Source of the DNA: JAJDTQ01 sp963422385
GTDB lineage: Bacteria > Desulfobacterota > Binatia > UBA9968 > JAJDTQ01
Length of the DNA stretch: 64,000 nt
Reading direction: 5' to 3'
Assembly: GCA_963422385.1 (NCBI GenBank)
Contig: OY729432.1
Location: 3,658,001-3,722,000, forward strand
Below, piece by piece: positions 42,569 through 51,900 of this stretch (positions are counted from its first letter, which is position 1; each line of letters begins with the position of its first letter). The position numbers and the translations under genes are program-made. Below the pieces are notes generated by a model. That model ran no database searches. It was not told where the DNA came from and was given only the letters and a program-made list of their open reading frames with translations.

Positions 42569-43993
42569 CTACGGCTCCTCTCCCCCCTCGTTCCCGGACC
42601 CCCAACACCGCAGAAGCTCCACCTTCAGCACCTTCCCGGTGGGGCCCTTGGGCAGCTCGGGCACGAAGCGGATGTGTCGCGGGTATTTGAAACGGGCCAG
42701 CCGGGCCTGACAGTGGCCCGCGATGCCCTCGGCCGTGGCGCTCGCCTCCGGCTTCAACACGACGAAAGCGGCGACCTCCTCGCCCAGGTCGGCATGCGGC
42801 ATCCCCACAACCGCGGCCTCAGCGACGTCCTGATGCGCCGCCAGTACCGCCTCCACCTCCTGGGGAAAGACCGAGTAGCCGCCGCGAAGGATGCGTTCTC
42901 TCAGCCGCCCGGTAATCTCCACGAAGCCACCGCGGGAGAACCGGGCCAGGTCTCCGGTGCGGAACCATCCGTCCGTCAGCACCGGCGAGGAGTCGTTCCA
43001 GTAGCCCTGGAGCGCCGCCGGCGTCTTGATCCACAGCTCCCCTGCCCCATCCTCGCCGGACCCGGCGGTCCCGTCCGCCAACACCTTCGCCTCGACGCCC
43101 GGGACTGCCCGGCCGATGGACTCGGGACGGTCGTCCTCTTCCGTGGCCAGATAAGAGATGGGACGGAAGAGCTCGGTCATGCCGTAGCCCCGGAGGATGC
43201 GATGGCCGGTTCGGCGCCGCCATTCCACGGCCAGATCCCAAGGGCACGGCGCCGCGCCCGACACCGCCAGACGGACGGAGGACAGGTCCGCACCGGGGAA
43301 CTCCGGCGCGCTCAAGAGGCGCGTGAACATGGTGGCCACGCCCAGGAACAGGGTGACGCGGTGCGCTGCCAACGCGCGCAGAACCGGTTCCGGCGAGAAG
43401 CCTCCTGAGAGCAGCACCACCCGGGCGCCTGTGAGCAGCGGCGCCAACAGGGAGCCGTGCAGGCCGAAGGAATGGGGCAGCGGCAGCACCGACAGCACCA
43501 CGTCCTCGGGGGTCACCGCCATCATGTCCGCCCACGAGCGATCCGCGAAGGTTAGCGCCGCGTGGCTGAACACCGCGCCCTTGGGCCGTCCGGTGCTGCC
43601 GGAGCTGTAGCCGATGAGGGCCGGCGCCGCGCACTCCGCCGCCGTGTCCCAGTCACCCGTCCGCGGCTCCAGCCGCTTGACCGTGGTGTCCGGGTCCACG
43701 TCCGAGAGGACGGCTTGCAACTCCTCCGGTCTGAGCAGCGGGCTCAGCGGCACCGCGGTGGCGCCGAGCTTCCAGATACCCAGCATCGCCACCGCGAAGG
43801 TCCAGTGGTTGGGGAGCACCACCGCGACCCGGTCGCCCGGCCCGACCCCATCGCCCGCCAACTTTCCGGCGAAGCCCGCGGCCCGGGCATGCAGCTCGCG
43901 GTAGGTCAGCGTGGCGTCATCACAGACGAGGGCGGACTTGTCCGGGTACCGGCGCGCCGTCTCCTCCAGCAGGCAGACGAAGTTCCGTGCCAA
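42569..43993 (-). CDS. AMP-forming acyl-CoA synthetase/ligase
   Basis: This 474-residue ANL-superfamily enzyme carries the P-loop YSSGSTGRPKG, the A5 motif YGMTE, the TGD motif in WFRTGDLA, the hinge region GRLRERILRGG and the catalytic Lys in PTGKVLKVEL. It activates a carboxylic acid to the acyl-CoA. It is slightly shorter than average. It starts at a TTG directly after the stop of UbiD-like 3 (no gap), so the two are translationally coupled: a carboxylase/decarboxylase next to a CoA ligase suggests a linked pathway on an aromatic or alkenoic acid. Confidence 0.9.
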   Translation of the reverse strand: MARNFVCLLEETARRYPDKSALVCDDATLTYRELHARAAGFAGKLAGDGVGPGDRVAVVLPNHWTFAVAMLGIWKLGATAVPLSPLLRPEELQAVLSDVDPDTTVKRLEPRTGDWDTAAECAAPALIGYSSGSTGRPKGAVFSHAALTFADRSWADMMAVTPEDVVLSVLPLPHSFGLHGSLLAPLLTGARVVLLSGGFSPEPVLRALAAHRVTLFLGVATMFTRLLSAPEFPGADLSSVRLAVSGAAPCPWDLAVEWRRRTGHRILRGYGMTELFRPISYLATEEDDRPESIGRAVPGVEAKVLADGTAGSGEDGAGELWIKTPAALQGYWNDSSPVLTDGWFRTGDLARFSRGGFVEITGRLRERILRGGYSVFPQEVEAVLAAHQDVAEAAVVGMPHADLGEEVAAFVVLKPEASATAEGIAGHCQARLARFKYPRHIRFVPELPKGPTGKVLKVELLRCWGSGNEGGEEP

Positions 43994-45343
43994 TCAGAGT
44001 CCCAGCGCATCCAGGTCGATGCGGTCCATGACCTCCCGTGGAATCCGGTTGCGCGGCGTGTACCCGGCCAGAGAGGGCTTGGCGGTGGCGTCGACGCCCC
44101 ACTTGGCGGTGTAGCCGTCGGAATCCGTGGAGGGGTCCAGGTCCGAGCCCCGGGTATGGGAGATCACCGTGATGTCGCGGTCGGCCTGGCACCGGGTGCC
44201 CAAGGCCCACGCCACCTCGCGGTCATCGAAGATGTTGACGTCGTGGTCCACCACGACCACCCGCTTGATGTACATGTCGGCGCCCAGCACCGCCAGAATC
44301 GCGTTCTTGGCCTGCCCCGAGACCCGCTGCTCGATGGCGACATAGCAGCTATAGGGCGCTGGCACCCGCACCGCGGTCACCGAGGGAACGATGGCGCGCA
44401 CGGCCCGGTAGAGGTTCGCTTCCATGGGAATGGTGGACAGCAACAGATGGTCCACCTGAGCCACGGCGATGTCGTGGAACAACGCTCCTTCCCGCATGGT
44501 CACGGCGTTGTACCGCACCACCTCGCGTTGGCGCCGGCCGAGGCTATACCCGGTGAATTCGCTGAACGGCCCCTCCGGGGTCCTTTCGCCGGGCAGGATC
44601 TCGCCCTCCAGGATCACCTCCGCGTGCACCGGCACCAGCAGGTCCGACGTCTCGCAGCGCACCAGCTCCAGCGGCTCCCCCAGGATCCCGCCCATGATGG
44701 CGCGCTCGTCCTCGTCGATGGAGCCGATGGCCAAGGCCCCCAGGCCGATGGCGGGATGTACCCCGACCGCGAACGCCACGGGCAGCGCCTCGCCCCGGGC
44801 CTCCGCTTTCTGAAGGAACTCCCACAGGTGCTTCGAGGCGGTGACGTGGATGGAGGTGCGATCCCTCCCCATGATCATCAGGCGGTTGTAGGCGCAGTTC
44901 CAGGTGCCGTCCTCCGGATCCCGCGCGAACGAAATGGCCGCCGTGATGTAGGGCCCGGCGTCCGCGCCATGGTGAACGATCTGCGGCAACGCCAGCAGGT
45001 CGACGTCGTCGCCCGTTTGCACGACCTCCTTGACCGGTCCGGTGCCCACCACCACCGGAGCCAGCGGACGCTCCATGGCCTTCAGAAACGCCCGCTGGAC
45101 CTCGCGAGGCTCGGCGGTCATGGCCAGCGCCATGCGCCGCCGGCTGGCATGGAGGTTGGTCACCACCGGAAGCGCGCTGCCCTTGACGTTCTCCAGCAGG
45201 AGAACCGGCCGGCGGCGACGTTCCCGCGCCAGCTTGGCCACCAGTGCGGTGATCTCGTGGAGCGGGTCCACCGGATGAGAGATCCGGACCAGGTCACCCT
45301 TCGATTCCACGAGATCGAGATAGCTTCTAAGATCCTGCGACAT
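43994..45343 (-). CDS. UbiD-family prenyl-FMN decarboxylase (paralogue 3)
   Basis: This 449-residue protein retains the prFMN site NCAYNR (N149, R154) and the catalytic EGPFSE (E257, E262; FSEFTGY). It is the upstream partner of the AMP-ligase, which begins at the next base after the stop. It is divergent from the selenoprotein OsmC gene across a 185-bp gap. In anaerobic aromatic degradation a UbiD-type (de)carboxylase can act together with an aryl-CoA ligase; here that is inference. Confidence 0.9.
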   Translation of the reverse strand: MSQDLRSYLDLVESKGDLVRISHPVDPLHEITALVAKLARERRRRPVLLLENVKGSALPVVTNLHASRRRMALAMTAEPREVQRAFLKAMERPLAPVVVGTGPVKEVVQTGDDVDLLALPQIVHHGADAGPYITAAISFARDPEDGTWNCAYNRLMIMGRDRTSIHVTASKHLWEFLQKAEARGEALPVAFAVGVHPAIGLGALAIGSIDEDERAIMGGILGEPLELVRCETSDLLVPVHAEVILEGEILPGERTPEGPFSEFTGYSLGRRQREVVRYNAVTMREGALFHDIAVAQVDHLLLSTIPMEANLYRAVRAIVPSVTAVRVPAPYSCYVAIEQRVSGQAKNAILAVLGADMYIKRVVVVDHDVNIFDDREVAWALGTRCQADRDITVISHTRGSDLDPSTDSDGYTAKWGVDATAKPSLAGYTPRNRIPREVMDRIDLDALGL

Positions 45344-45528
45344 AGTTCACCCGTTCACGAAAGAGTGGTGCGGTATGCGATTCAATCCATTTATCGCGCC
45401 AAAGCCACAAGTTTCAAAATAATCAAAAACCCCCCGGATTTTAAGATTCGTCGCGGAATTTGTCGCTTGACAGACGATCCCTTTTCCGGCGAAGAAACAG
45501 TGGCCTGCGACGTGGACACGGAGGGAAT

Positions 45529-46098
45529 ATGACCATCACGAAAGAACCCGACGATCCGGGCTGCTGCTCCATCGACTACACCCATCACAAGGCTGTCTTC
45601 GAACGCCGCCGGAAGATCTACCAGGAGGACCCCTCCAAAGCGGTGACGGTGCACGAAGCGCAAATCAGACTGGTCAACGACCACCTGAAGGAGGCCAGAA
45701 CCTCCGAAGGCCATACCATCTTCTGCGACGAGCCGCGGTCACGCGGAGGCAGCGGCAAGGGAGCCGCCCCCCTCCAGTACTTCGTCGCCTCCATCGGCTT
45801 CTGAATGCTCAGCCAAGTGACGCAGTTGGCGTCATTCATGGATATCCGGATCGAGCGCGCGGAGATGTCGGTGCGGGGAGAGTTCGACCAGAAAGGCAAG
45901 TTCGGGCTGTCGGACGTGCCGTCGGCCTGCACCCGCCTGGTCTACCGGCTGGACCTGCAAAGCCCGGACAGCCGGGAGCGCATCGTCGAGTTCGCCGAGG
46001 CCCTGGAACGGTCCTGCTACACCACCAACACCCTGCGGCGGCCGGTAGAGGTGATCCCGGAGCTTACCCTCAACGGCGTCGAGGTGCCGCTGGGGTAG
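45529..46098 (+). CDS. Selenocysteine-containing OsmC-like protein (UGA at codon 92 read as Sec)
   Basis: The frame starts at ATG 45529 (GGAGGG upstream), runs 91 codons to APLQYFVASIGF, then has TGA at 45802-45804, and continues without break for 97 codons from MLSQVTQLAS to TAG at 46098. In OsmC/Ohr-type peroxide reductases the catalytic Cys follows an LxYFxAS(L/I)GF segment, exactly where the UGA falls. The second redox Cys is retained (residue 163 in LERSCYTTNTL). The total of 189 residues is a normal family length. A SECIS-like hairpin lies 14-30 nt after the UGA. I read this as a Sec92/Cys163 redox pair; a split pseudogene is the alternative. Confidence 0.87.
45818..45834 (+). promoter_or_regulatory. 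Bacterial SECIS-like stem-loop of the OsmC-like gene
   Basis: TGACGC (45818-45823) pairs perfectly with GCGTCA (45829-45834) around loop AGTTG; A-U and G-U pairs extend it outward by two. The stem begins 13 nt after the UGA and the loop has G at its second position, the same design as in the glutaredoxin gene. Confidence 0.75.
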
Positions 46099-46137
46099 TG
46101 TCCTCTCGCACAAACAGCGTTGCAGAAAGGACGCTAC
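46095..46137. repeat. Imperfect inverted repeat at the OsmC stop codon
   Basis: GTAGTGTCCT (46095-46104) and AGGACGCTAC (46128-46137) are 9/10 complementary; the left arm contains the TAG stop. The GTGTCC ends resemble those at 48805, 53573 and 58044. The gap to 46347 (about 250 bp) holds no gene I can support. Confidence 0.55.
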
Positions 46138-46346
46138 ACCAGCGGCACGTAGCAGAAGGGCGGGCGCGCTGAGAGCAGCGTGGGGGGCGTCCCGGAAACC
46201 CGTTGACGGTGGGCGGACGTGATTCGTGATCCCGATCAACCACCCGTTTCGCACGATGCAAAACACCCAGACCCCTGCGGGACCGTCTTCCGATTTCCGG
46301 GACGCCTCCCACGCTGCTCGGTACCGGCGCAGGCCCTCGGAGCCGT

Positions 46347-47162
46347 CTACCCCTGCTCCAGTAGCCATCGCGCCACCTCGTCGTGCCGCGCGAACCATAC
46401 CTTCGAGAACCCCTTCAGGTACCGGAGGATCTCCGTCAACATGGCCGACATCATGGGCCGGCCGCCGAAATGGGCGTGGACGGTCAGGTTGATCATCTCC
46501 GGGGCGCCCGATCGATAGAGGAAGTCGAAGGTGTCCTTGTACACGTTCAGGAAATCGCGCGGACTGCCCCGCAGCACCCGATTGTCCGCGAAATCACTGT
46601 GGGGGATGGCCACGATGTTTCCCGACCCGGTCGCCATCGGGTAGGGAACGTCCGTGTCATTATAGTCCCCGTGCCAGACACAGCCTGCTTCCGCCAGAAA
46701 CGCCGCGGTGTGCTCGGTGGGCGTCGCCCTGGGGCTGAGCCAGCCCACGGGCCTCACTCCCGCCACGCCTTCGACGAGATCGAAGCAGCGCCCGATCACC
46801 TCCTTCTCTTCGTCCGCCGAGAGGTCGGTGAGGAAGGTATCCTGGGTGTAGGAGTGGCCGGCGAGCTCGTGGCCGTTGTCGTGCAGGGCCTTGACCGCGT
46901 CCGGGAAGAGCTCCGCCGAGCGGCCGCTGACGCATACCGTGGCCGGGACCTCGAACTCCCGGAAGATCTTCATGAACCGCCAGATACCCGTGCGCCCGCC
47001 GTACTCCGACCAGGATACTCCCAGCCGGTCCACCACCCCCGGTTTCAACGGCGACGACATGGGCGAATAGGCCGGCGCTTTTCCCGGAGACCAGGTCTCG
47101 AACATGGGAGTCACAAGAACGGCGACCATGGCCCCGTTGGGCCACTTCTCGATGGCTGACAA
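46347..47162 (-). CDS. Polysaccharide deacetylase family protein (allantoinase/PuuE-like)
   Basis: This 271-residue NodB-type protein has the metal-binding GHELAGHSY (H-x3-H). The usual TFDDG motif 1 is replaced by TPMFETW, as in the cyclic-imidase/PuuE branch rather than true chitin deacetylases. This suggests hydrolysis of a cyclic amide or related small molecule. No signal peptide, so it is cytoplasmic. The start is a TTG at 47162 with GGGGA upstream. The substrate is unknown. Confidence 0.85.
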   Translation of the reverse strand: MSAIEKWPNGAMVAVLVTPMFETWSPGKAPAYSPMSSPLKPGVVDRLGVSWSEYGGRTGIWRFMKIFREFEVPATVCVSGRSAELFPDAVKALHDNGHELAGHSYTQDTFLTDLSADEEKEVIGRCFDLVEGVAGVRPVGWLSPRATPTEHTAAFLAEAGCVWHGDYNDTDVPYPMATGSGNIVAIPHSDFADNRVLRGSPRDFLNVYKDTFDFLYRSGAPEMINLTVHAHFGGRPMMSAMLTEILRYLKGFSKVWFARHDEVARWLLEQG

Positions 47163-47288
47163 TTTATTCCCCTTCCCTTCGATTCAGACATCCGGCGAAC
47201 GGGCCGCCGGCGCCTCTTTCATGAGATCCCTGAACCGCGAGGCGAGCCGCGGACCGGTAGCCTCGTCCTCGTTATCGCACCCCACGGG

Positions 47289-48386
47289 TCACATCGGCGG
47301 GCTCCAGACCCTGCCCGGCACATAGATCCGGCCCTGAAACAGCTTCCGGGTGGTGCGGACCACACCCGCCTTCTCCAACGCGAAGTCATCCCCGACTCCG
47401 CTCAACTCGAAGGCGACGATGATGGAGCCGCTAGGGTGCTCGATCTCCACGAGCTCGGAGAACCCGCCCCTGGTTTCGGCGATGCCGTCGGCGACGGTCC
47501 CGGGCACCAGGGCACAGCTTCCGACACAGATGGCGCCCGATACGGCATGGGCGGCATGACAGTCCGTGGGCACGAAGTAGCGCGAAGTCAGCGTGCCGCG
47601 GCGGCGCGGCCGGGAGAGGATTCCGAACTTGGGAATGACCTTGCCGCGGACGTCGCCCAGTCCCATCTTCGCGCCGGCGACGACCCGGACCGCTTCGAGC
47701 CTCTTCAACAGCGCCTGGTTGGCGTCCAGCTCGGCCTTGCCCTCGTCGCCCCGGACGCCCATGCTCTCGGCCGTGGTCAGCACCATCGGCATGGCGACGT
47801 CCACGCAGCTCACTTCGACGCCCTCGATCGATTCCCTGCGGTGTCCCGTGGGGAACAACGCCCCGGTCTTGGAGCCGATGACATCCATGAAATTGAGCAA
47901 GATCGGCGCCGCCCTGCCCGGGACCCCGTCGATGGCGGTATCGCCGTCATACGCGACGCAGCCGTCGGGGGTCTCCACCACCGCTTCGATGAGGGAACCG
48001 GTGTTGACGTTGCGGATATGGACCACGGTCCTGGGGTCGTCCGGGGGCACCAAGCCACGCTCGATGGCGAAAGGGCCGACGCCGGCGAGCATGTTGCCGC
48101 AGGTGGGGCTGTAGTCCACGAGCGCCTGGTCCACCGAGACCTGGGCGAAGAGATAGTCCACGTCCGCCCAGGAGTGGTCCGACGGCGAGACGATGGCCAC
48201 CTTGCTGGTCAAGGTGGTGGCGCCTCCCATGCCGTCGATCTGGCGGTGATCGGGAGACCCCATGGCCGCCAGCAGGACCCGGTCGCGCGTCGAGTCGTCG
48301 GGCGGCAGCTCGCGGGCCAGGAAGTACGGCCCTCGCGAGGTGCCGCCGCGCATCATGGTACAGGGAATCGCGGTCTGGTTCGCCAT
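47289..48386 (-). CDS. PrpF-family isomerase (4-oxalomesaconate tautomerase-like)
   Basis: This 365-residue protein starts with the PrpF hallmark MMRGGTSRGPYF and contains PTCGNMLAGVGPFAIERG, the active-site Cys loop of the diaminopimelate-epimerase fold. PrpF relatives isomerise aconitate or tautomerise 4-oxalomesaconate in gallate/protocatechuate 4,5-cleavage. The latter would fit the aromatic theme, but it is not proven. It starts 2 bp after the end of the lipocalin-like gene, so the two are coupled. Confidence 0.9.
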   Translation of the reverse strand: MANQTAIPCTMMRGGTSRGPYFLARELPPDDSTRDRVLLAAMGSPDHRQIDGMGGATTLTSKVAIVSPSDHSWADVDYLFAQVSVDQALVDYSPTCGNMLAGVGPFAIERGLVPPDDPRTVVHIRNVNTGSLIEAVVETPDGCVAYDGDTAIDGVPGRAAPILLNFMDVIGSKTGALFPTGHRRESIEGVEVSCVDVAMPMVLTTAESMGVRGDEGKAELDANQALLKRLEAVRVVAGAKMGLGDVRGKVIPKFGILSRPRRRGTLTSRYFVPTDCHAAHAVSGAICVGSCALVPGTVADGIAETRGGFSELVEIEHPSGSIIVAFELSGVGDDFALEKAGVVRTTRKLFQGRIYVPGRVWSPPM

Positions 48387-48388
48387 GG

Positions 48389-48754
48389 TCAGGATATCCT
48401 TTCCCAGATCAGCGACGCCCGGCTGCCCGGTCCGCCCAGCACCGGCGGCGCCGCCGTCAGCACCATCCGATCTCCCTCGAAGGAGACCGCCCGGCGCGTG
48501 GTGGTACCGTCCAGCCGGGGGTCGGAGGCGAATTCGACGTGGTGAAGCACCATGTCCTCATGGAGCTCGAACTCCCCGAAGTAGCTGAAAAAGGAACCAT
48601 CGGGCCGGCGGGTGGCGGTGGCCATGTGACCCTCCGCCGTATATTCGATTCGTCCCACCGTCGGGGCGTCCTGGCCCGACCCGGAGTTGCCGCCGGCGTC
48701 GGTGAAGCGAAATTCGCGGAGACGCCACGTTCCGATCATACGGTTTCTGTCCAT
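48389..48754 (-). CDS. Lipocalin-like protein
   Basis: This 121-residue protein begins MDRNRMIGTWRLREF and has GRIEYTAEGHMATA, matching the small Lipocalin-like (Lipocalin_5) family of unknown function often found beside catabolic genes. It is a predicted beta-barrel with no signal peptide. I choose the ATG at 48754 with GAGGGG 5 nt upstream over the GTG at 48760. It is the first gene of a pair with prpF. Confidence 0.75.
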   Translation of the reverse strand: MDRNRMIGTWRLREFRFTDAGGNSGSGQDAPTVGRIEYTAEGHMATATRRPDGSFFSYFGEFELHEDMVLHHVEFASDPRLDGTTTRRAVSFEGDRMVLTAAPPVLGGPGSRASLIWERIS

Positions 48755-48804
48755 CGTCACCCCTCGATTTTCGAGATAGCGCTTCGCGCGCGGACTTCAA
48801 CTCC

Positions 48805-48965
48805 AGTGTAGTGTCCTGAATAAACGGTGGAGAATCTGCTGGTCCTTTTCGCCGTCGGCTGCGTTGCTCCGCCTCGCGTGGTATCGGCCACTGCTCGTTG
48901 TCGCGCCTTGCCGACGACAAAAAATCCTGCGCATCTTCTCCACCGTTTATTCAGGACACTACACT
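48805..48965. repeat. MITE-like inverted-repeat element, copy 2
   Basis: Perfect 30-bp terminal inverted repeats lie at 48805-48834 and 48936-48965. The ~100-bp interior matches copy 1 (13054-13202) in inverted orientation with about 14 differences by eye, but the arms have a different sequence from copy 1. It sits between the lipocalin and RND genes and has no coding capacity. Confidence 0.82.
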
Positions 48966-48976
48966 AGGCGCCGGCG

Positions 48977-51900
48977 TCATCGCACCTGCCCGGCGGCCGT
49001 TGTCACGTTTTCCGCAAGCCCGAAGTCGTCCAGGATCGCGTAGAGGGCCGGCACCAGGAACAACACCTGGAACGTCGCCGCGGCCAGACCGAAGGCGAGG
49101 CTGGTTACCAGGGGCACCAGGACCTGGGCCTGGAGACTGGTTTCCGTGAGCAGCGGCAGCACCCCCGCCACCGTTGTCAACGAGGTCAGCAGGATCGCGC
49201 GGAAGCGTTGCCGCGCCGCCCGGCACGCGGCCACAGCCGCCGGCTCGCCGCCGCCGCGGTGGATCTTGATGAATGTCACCAGCACGATGGCGTTGTTGAC
49301 CACGACGCCGGCCAGGGAGACGAACCCCACCATGCTGGGCATGGAGAGCTCAAGACCCAAGGCAAGGTGTCCGATGACGACGCCCACGAAGCCCACGGGA
49401 ATGGCGGCCATGACCACCAGGGGCTCGATGTAGCTGCGGAACTGAAAGCTCAGCAAGATGAAGATGGCGCCCAGCCCGATGAGAAAATTGCGCTGCAGGG
49501 AAGACCCGCTCGCCGCCAGCTCCTGGGTCTGGCCTTCGAGCTCCACTCTCATTCCCGGGTACCGGGCCAGCAGCTCCGGCAGAAACCGGGAGCGGGTATC
49601 GGCGATGATCTCTCCGGCATTGGCCACTTCCGAATCCACGTCGCCCTGAATGGTCACGGCACGGCGTCCGTCGATGCGGTGGATGCGGCCATGGCCCCGG
49701 TCCGAGTCCAGCGTCGCCACCGTGTACAGCGGCGCCTGCTCCCCGGTGGGCAGGGTGACAGTGAACCGCGCCAGGTCCGCGAGGCTGTCCCGGTCCTGGC
49801 CGGACAGGCGGATGTCGATCTCGTAGTCCTCCGCGCCGGCCTGAAACTCCCCGGCAATGCGGCCGTGGAACGCCGCCCGCAGTTGCCGCGCTACCCGGGA
49901 GGCATTGAGCCCCAGGACCAAGGCGCCCTCGCGCAGGCGCACGCGCACCTCCGGCTTGCCGAGACGCAAATCGTCGGACAGGTCGGACACCCCGCGATAC
50001 CCGCGGAGCCACGCCAGCAGATCGGTGGAGGCCGCCTTCAACGCATCCACGTCTCCCCCCTTGAGACGGATGTCGATGGGCTTTCCGCCCGGCCCTATCC
50101 GGGGCTCCCCGAAGGTGAGCGCGATGACGTCCGGCAGCGCCCCCACCTCCGCCCGCCACCGGCTGATGACGCCAGCCAGCGATACATCGCGGGACTCGGA
50201 GTCCACCAGGTCGACGATGACCGTGGCAAGATGCTCCCCGGACTCGTGGGCGTCCTGATTGCGGCCGAACTGAATCCCGACGTTCCGCACTATGTACCCG
50301 CCGCCCGGCTGCGCGAGTTCTTCGTCCACGGCCCGGATGGCCGCCACCACCCGAGCCACCACGGCCTCGGTGCGGGCCAGCGGCGTTCCTTGCGGCAGCA
50401 ACAATCGCGCCTCGATGACGTTGCCCTCGATGTCCGGGAAGGCCCTGAACTTGAGCACGCCGCCGGCCATGACGGCCACGGAGCCAAGCAGCAGGCCCGC
50501 GATCAGACCCACCGTCAGATAGCGCCAGGATACGGCCGCGTCCACCAGACGCCCGACGCGCGCTTCCGTGAAGCGCTCCAGGCCGGTCTCGAACCGGGCC
50601 CGGAGTCTCCGGCGCTCCTGACCGCCGCCGGCGTGCAGGGTTCCCATCAGGTGATGCGGAAGGATCAGGAACGCCTCCATCAGGCTGAACGACAACGTGA
50701 GGATCAGAATCACCGGCAGGACCTTCAGCACCGCGCCGATCTCCCCTCGGAGAAACGCCAGGGCGCCGAACACGGCGACGGTGGTGAGGAACGACGCGAA
50801 CACTCCCGGCGCCACCTCCTTCGTTCCTTCCACCGCAGCCTCCATGGCGGTACGTCCGGCACGGCGACGGCGCGCGATGTTCTCCGCGATGACGATGGCG
50901 TCGTCCATGATCAGACCGACGGCGATGAGCAACGCCACCATGGTGATCATGTCGAAGGAATAACCGGTGGCCGCCATGCCGGCGATGGTCCCCATGAAGG
51001 CCACAGGCAAACCCGCCGCCACCCAGAACGAGTAGCGCAGACCGAAGAACAACCACATGACCAGGAACACCAGCCCGAGGCCCTGGATGCCGTTGCGCAA
51101 CAGCATGGTCAAGCGGTCTCGCACGATGGAGGCCACGTCGCGCGTGATCTCGAACACCATGTCCGGCGGCGCCCGGCCGCGCTCCACGGCGAGATAGGCC
51201 CTGAGCGCATCAATGACTTCGAGGGTGTCGTCTTGCCGGCCTTTTTCCACCGCCAGATAGGCGGCCCGCTGACCGTTGAAGAAGCTCTTGTCCCCGGTTT
51301 GCTCGAAGCGGTCGGTCATGGTGGCGATGTCGCCGAGCCGGACGACGGCGCCGCTTTCGGAGGCCACCACTACGAGTCCTTCCAACGCGCGCGGCGTCCG
51401 TCGTTCATCATCGAAGCGGATCAGGACCGTCGTGTCACGGGTCTCCACCGTGCCCGCGGGCAGCGTCAGACTCTGGGCCGCCACCGCATCGGCCAGGTCG
51501 CCCACGCTGAGACCGAACTGGCGCATGACGGGAGCCTGAACCTCGACGCGGATCTGATGCTGGGAAAAACCCTGGACGTGGACCTGCGCGACTCCGGGAA
51601 TCGCCAGCAGATCGTCCTTCATGCGTTCCGCATAGGCCTTCAAGCCCTCGGGCCGCAAGGGTCCCGCCACGGCGATGGAGGCGACAAAGTCCGCGCGCCC
51701 CAGTTGGCGCACCACCGGCCCCTCGGCCTCCTCCGGAAAGTCCCGGATGCCGTCGATCCCGGCCTTGACGTCGTTGAGGAAGCGGTCGATGTCGCCTCCT
51801 TCCCGCATCACCAGCGTGGCCACGGCCAACCCTTCCCGGGCCTCGCACCGGGTCTCCTCCCGATCGTCGATACCGTCGGCGACATCCTGGATCCGCAAAC

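Noticed and set aside
45460..45804. Treating the OsmC N-terminal half as a separate gene ending at the UGA
   Set aside because: It would lack half of the OsmC fold, while the frame continues with the missing half, starting immediately after the UGA.
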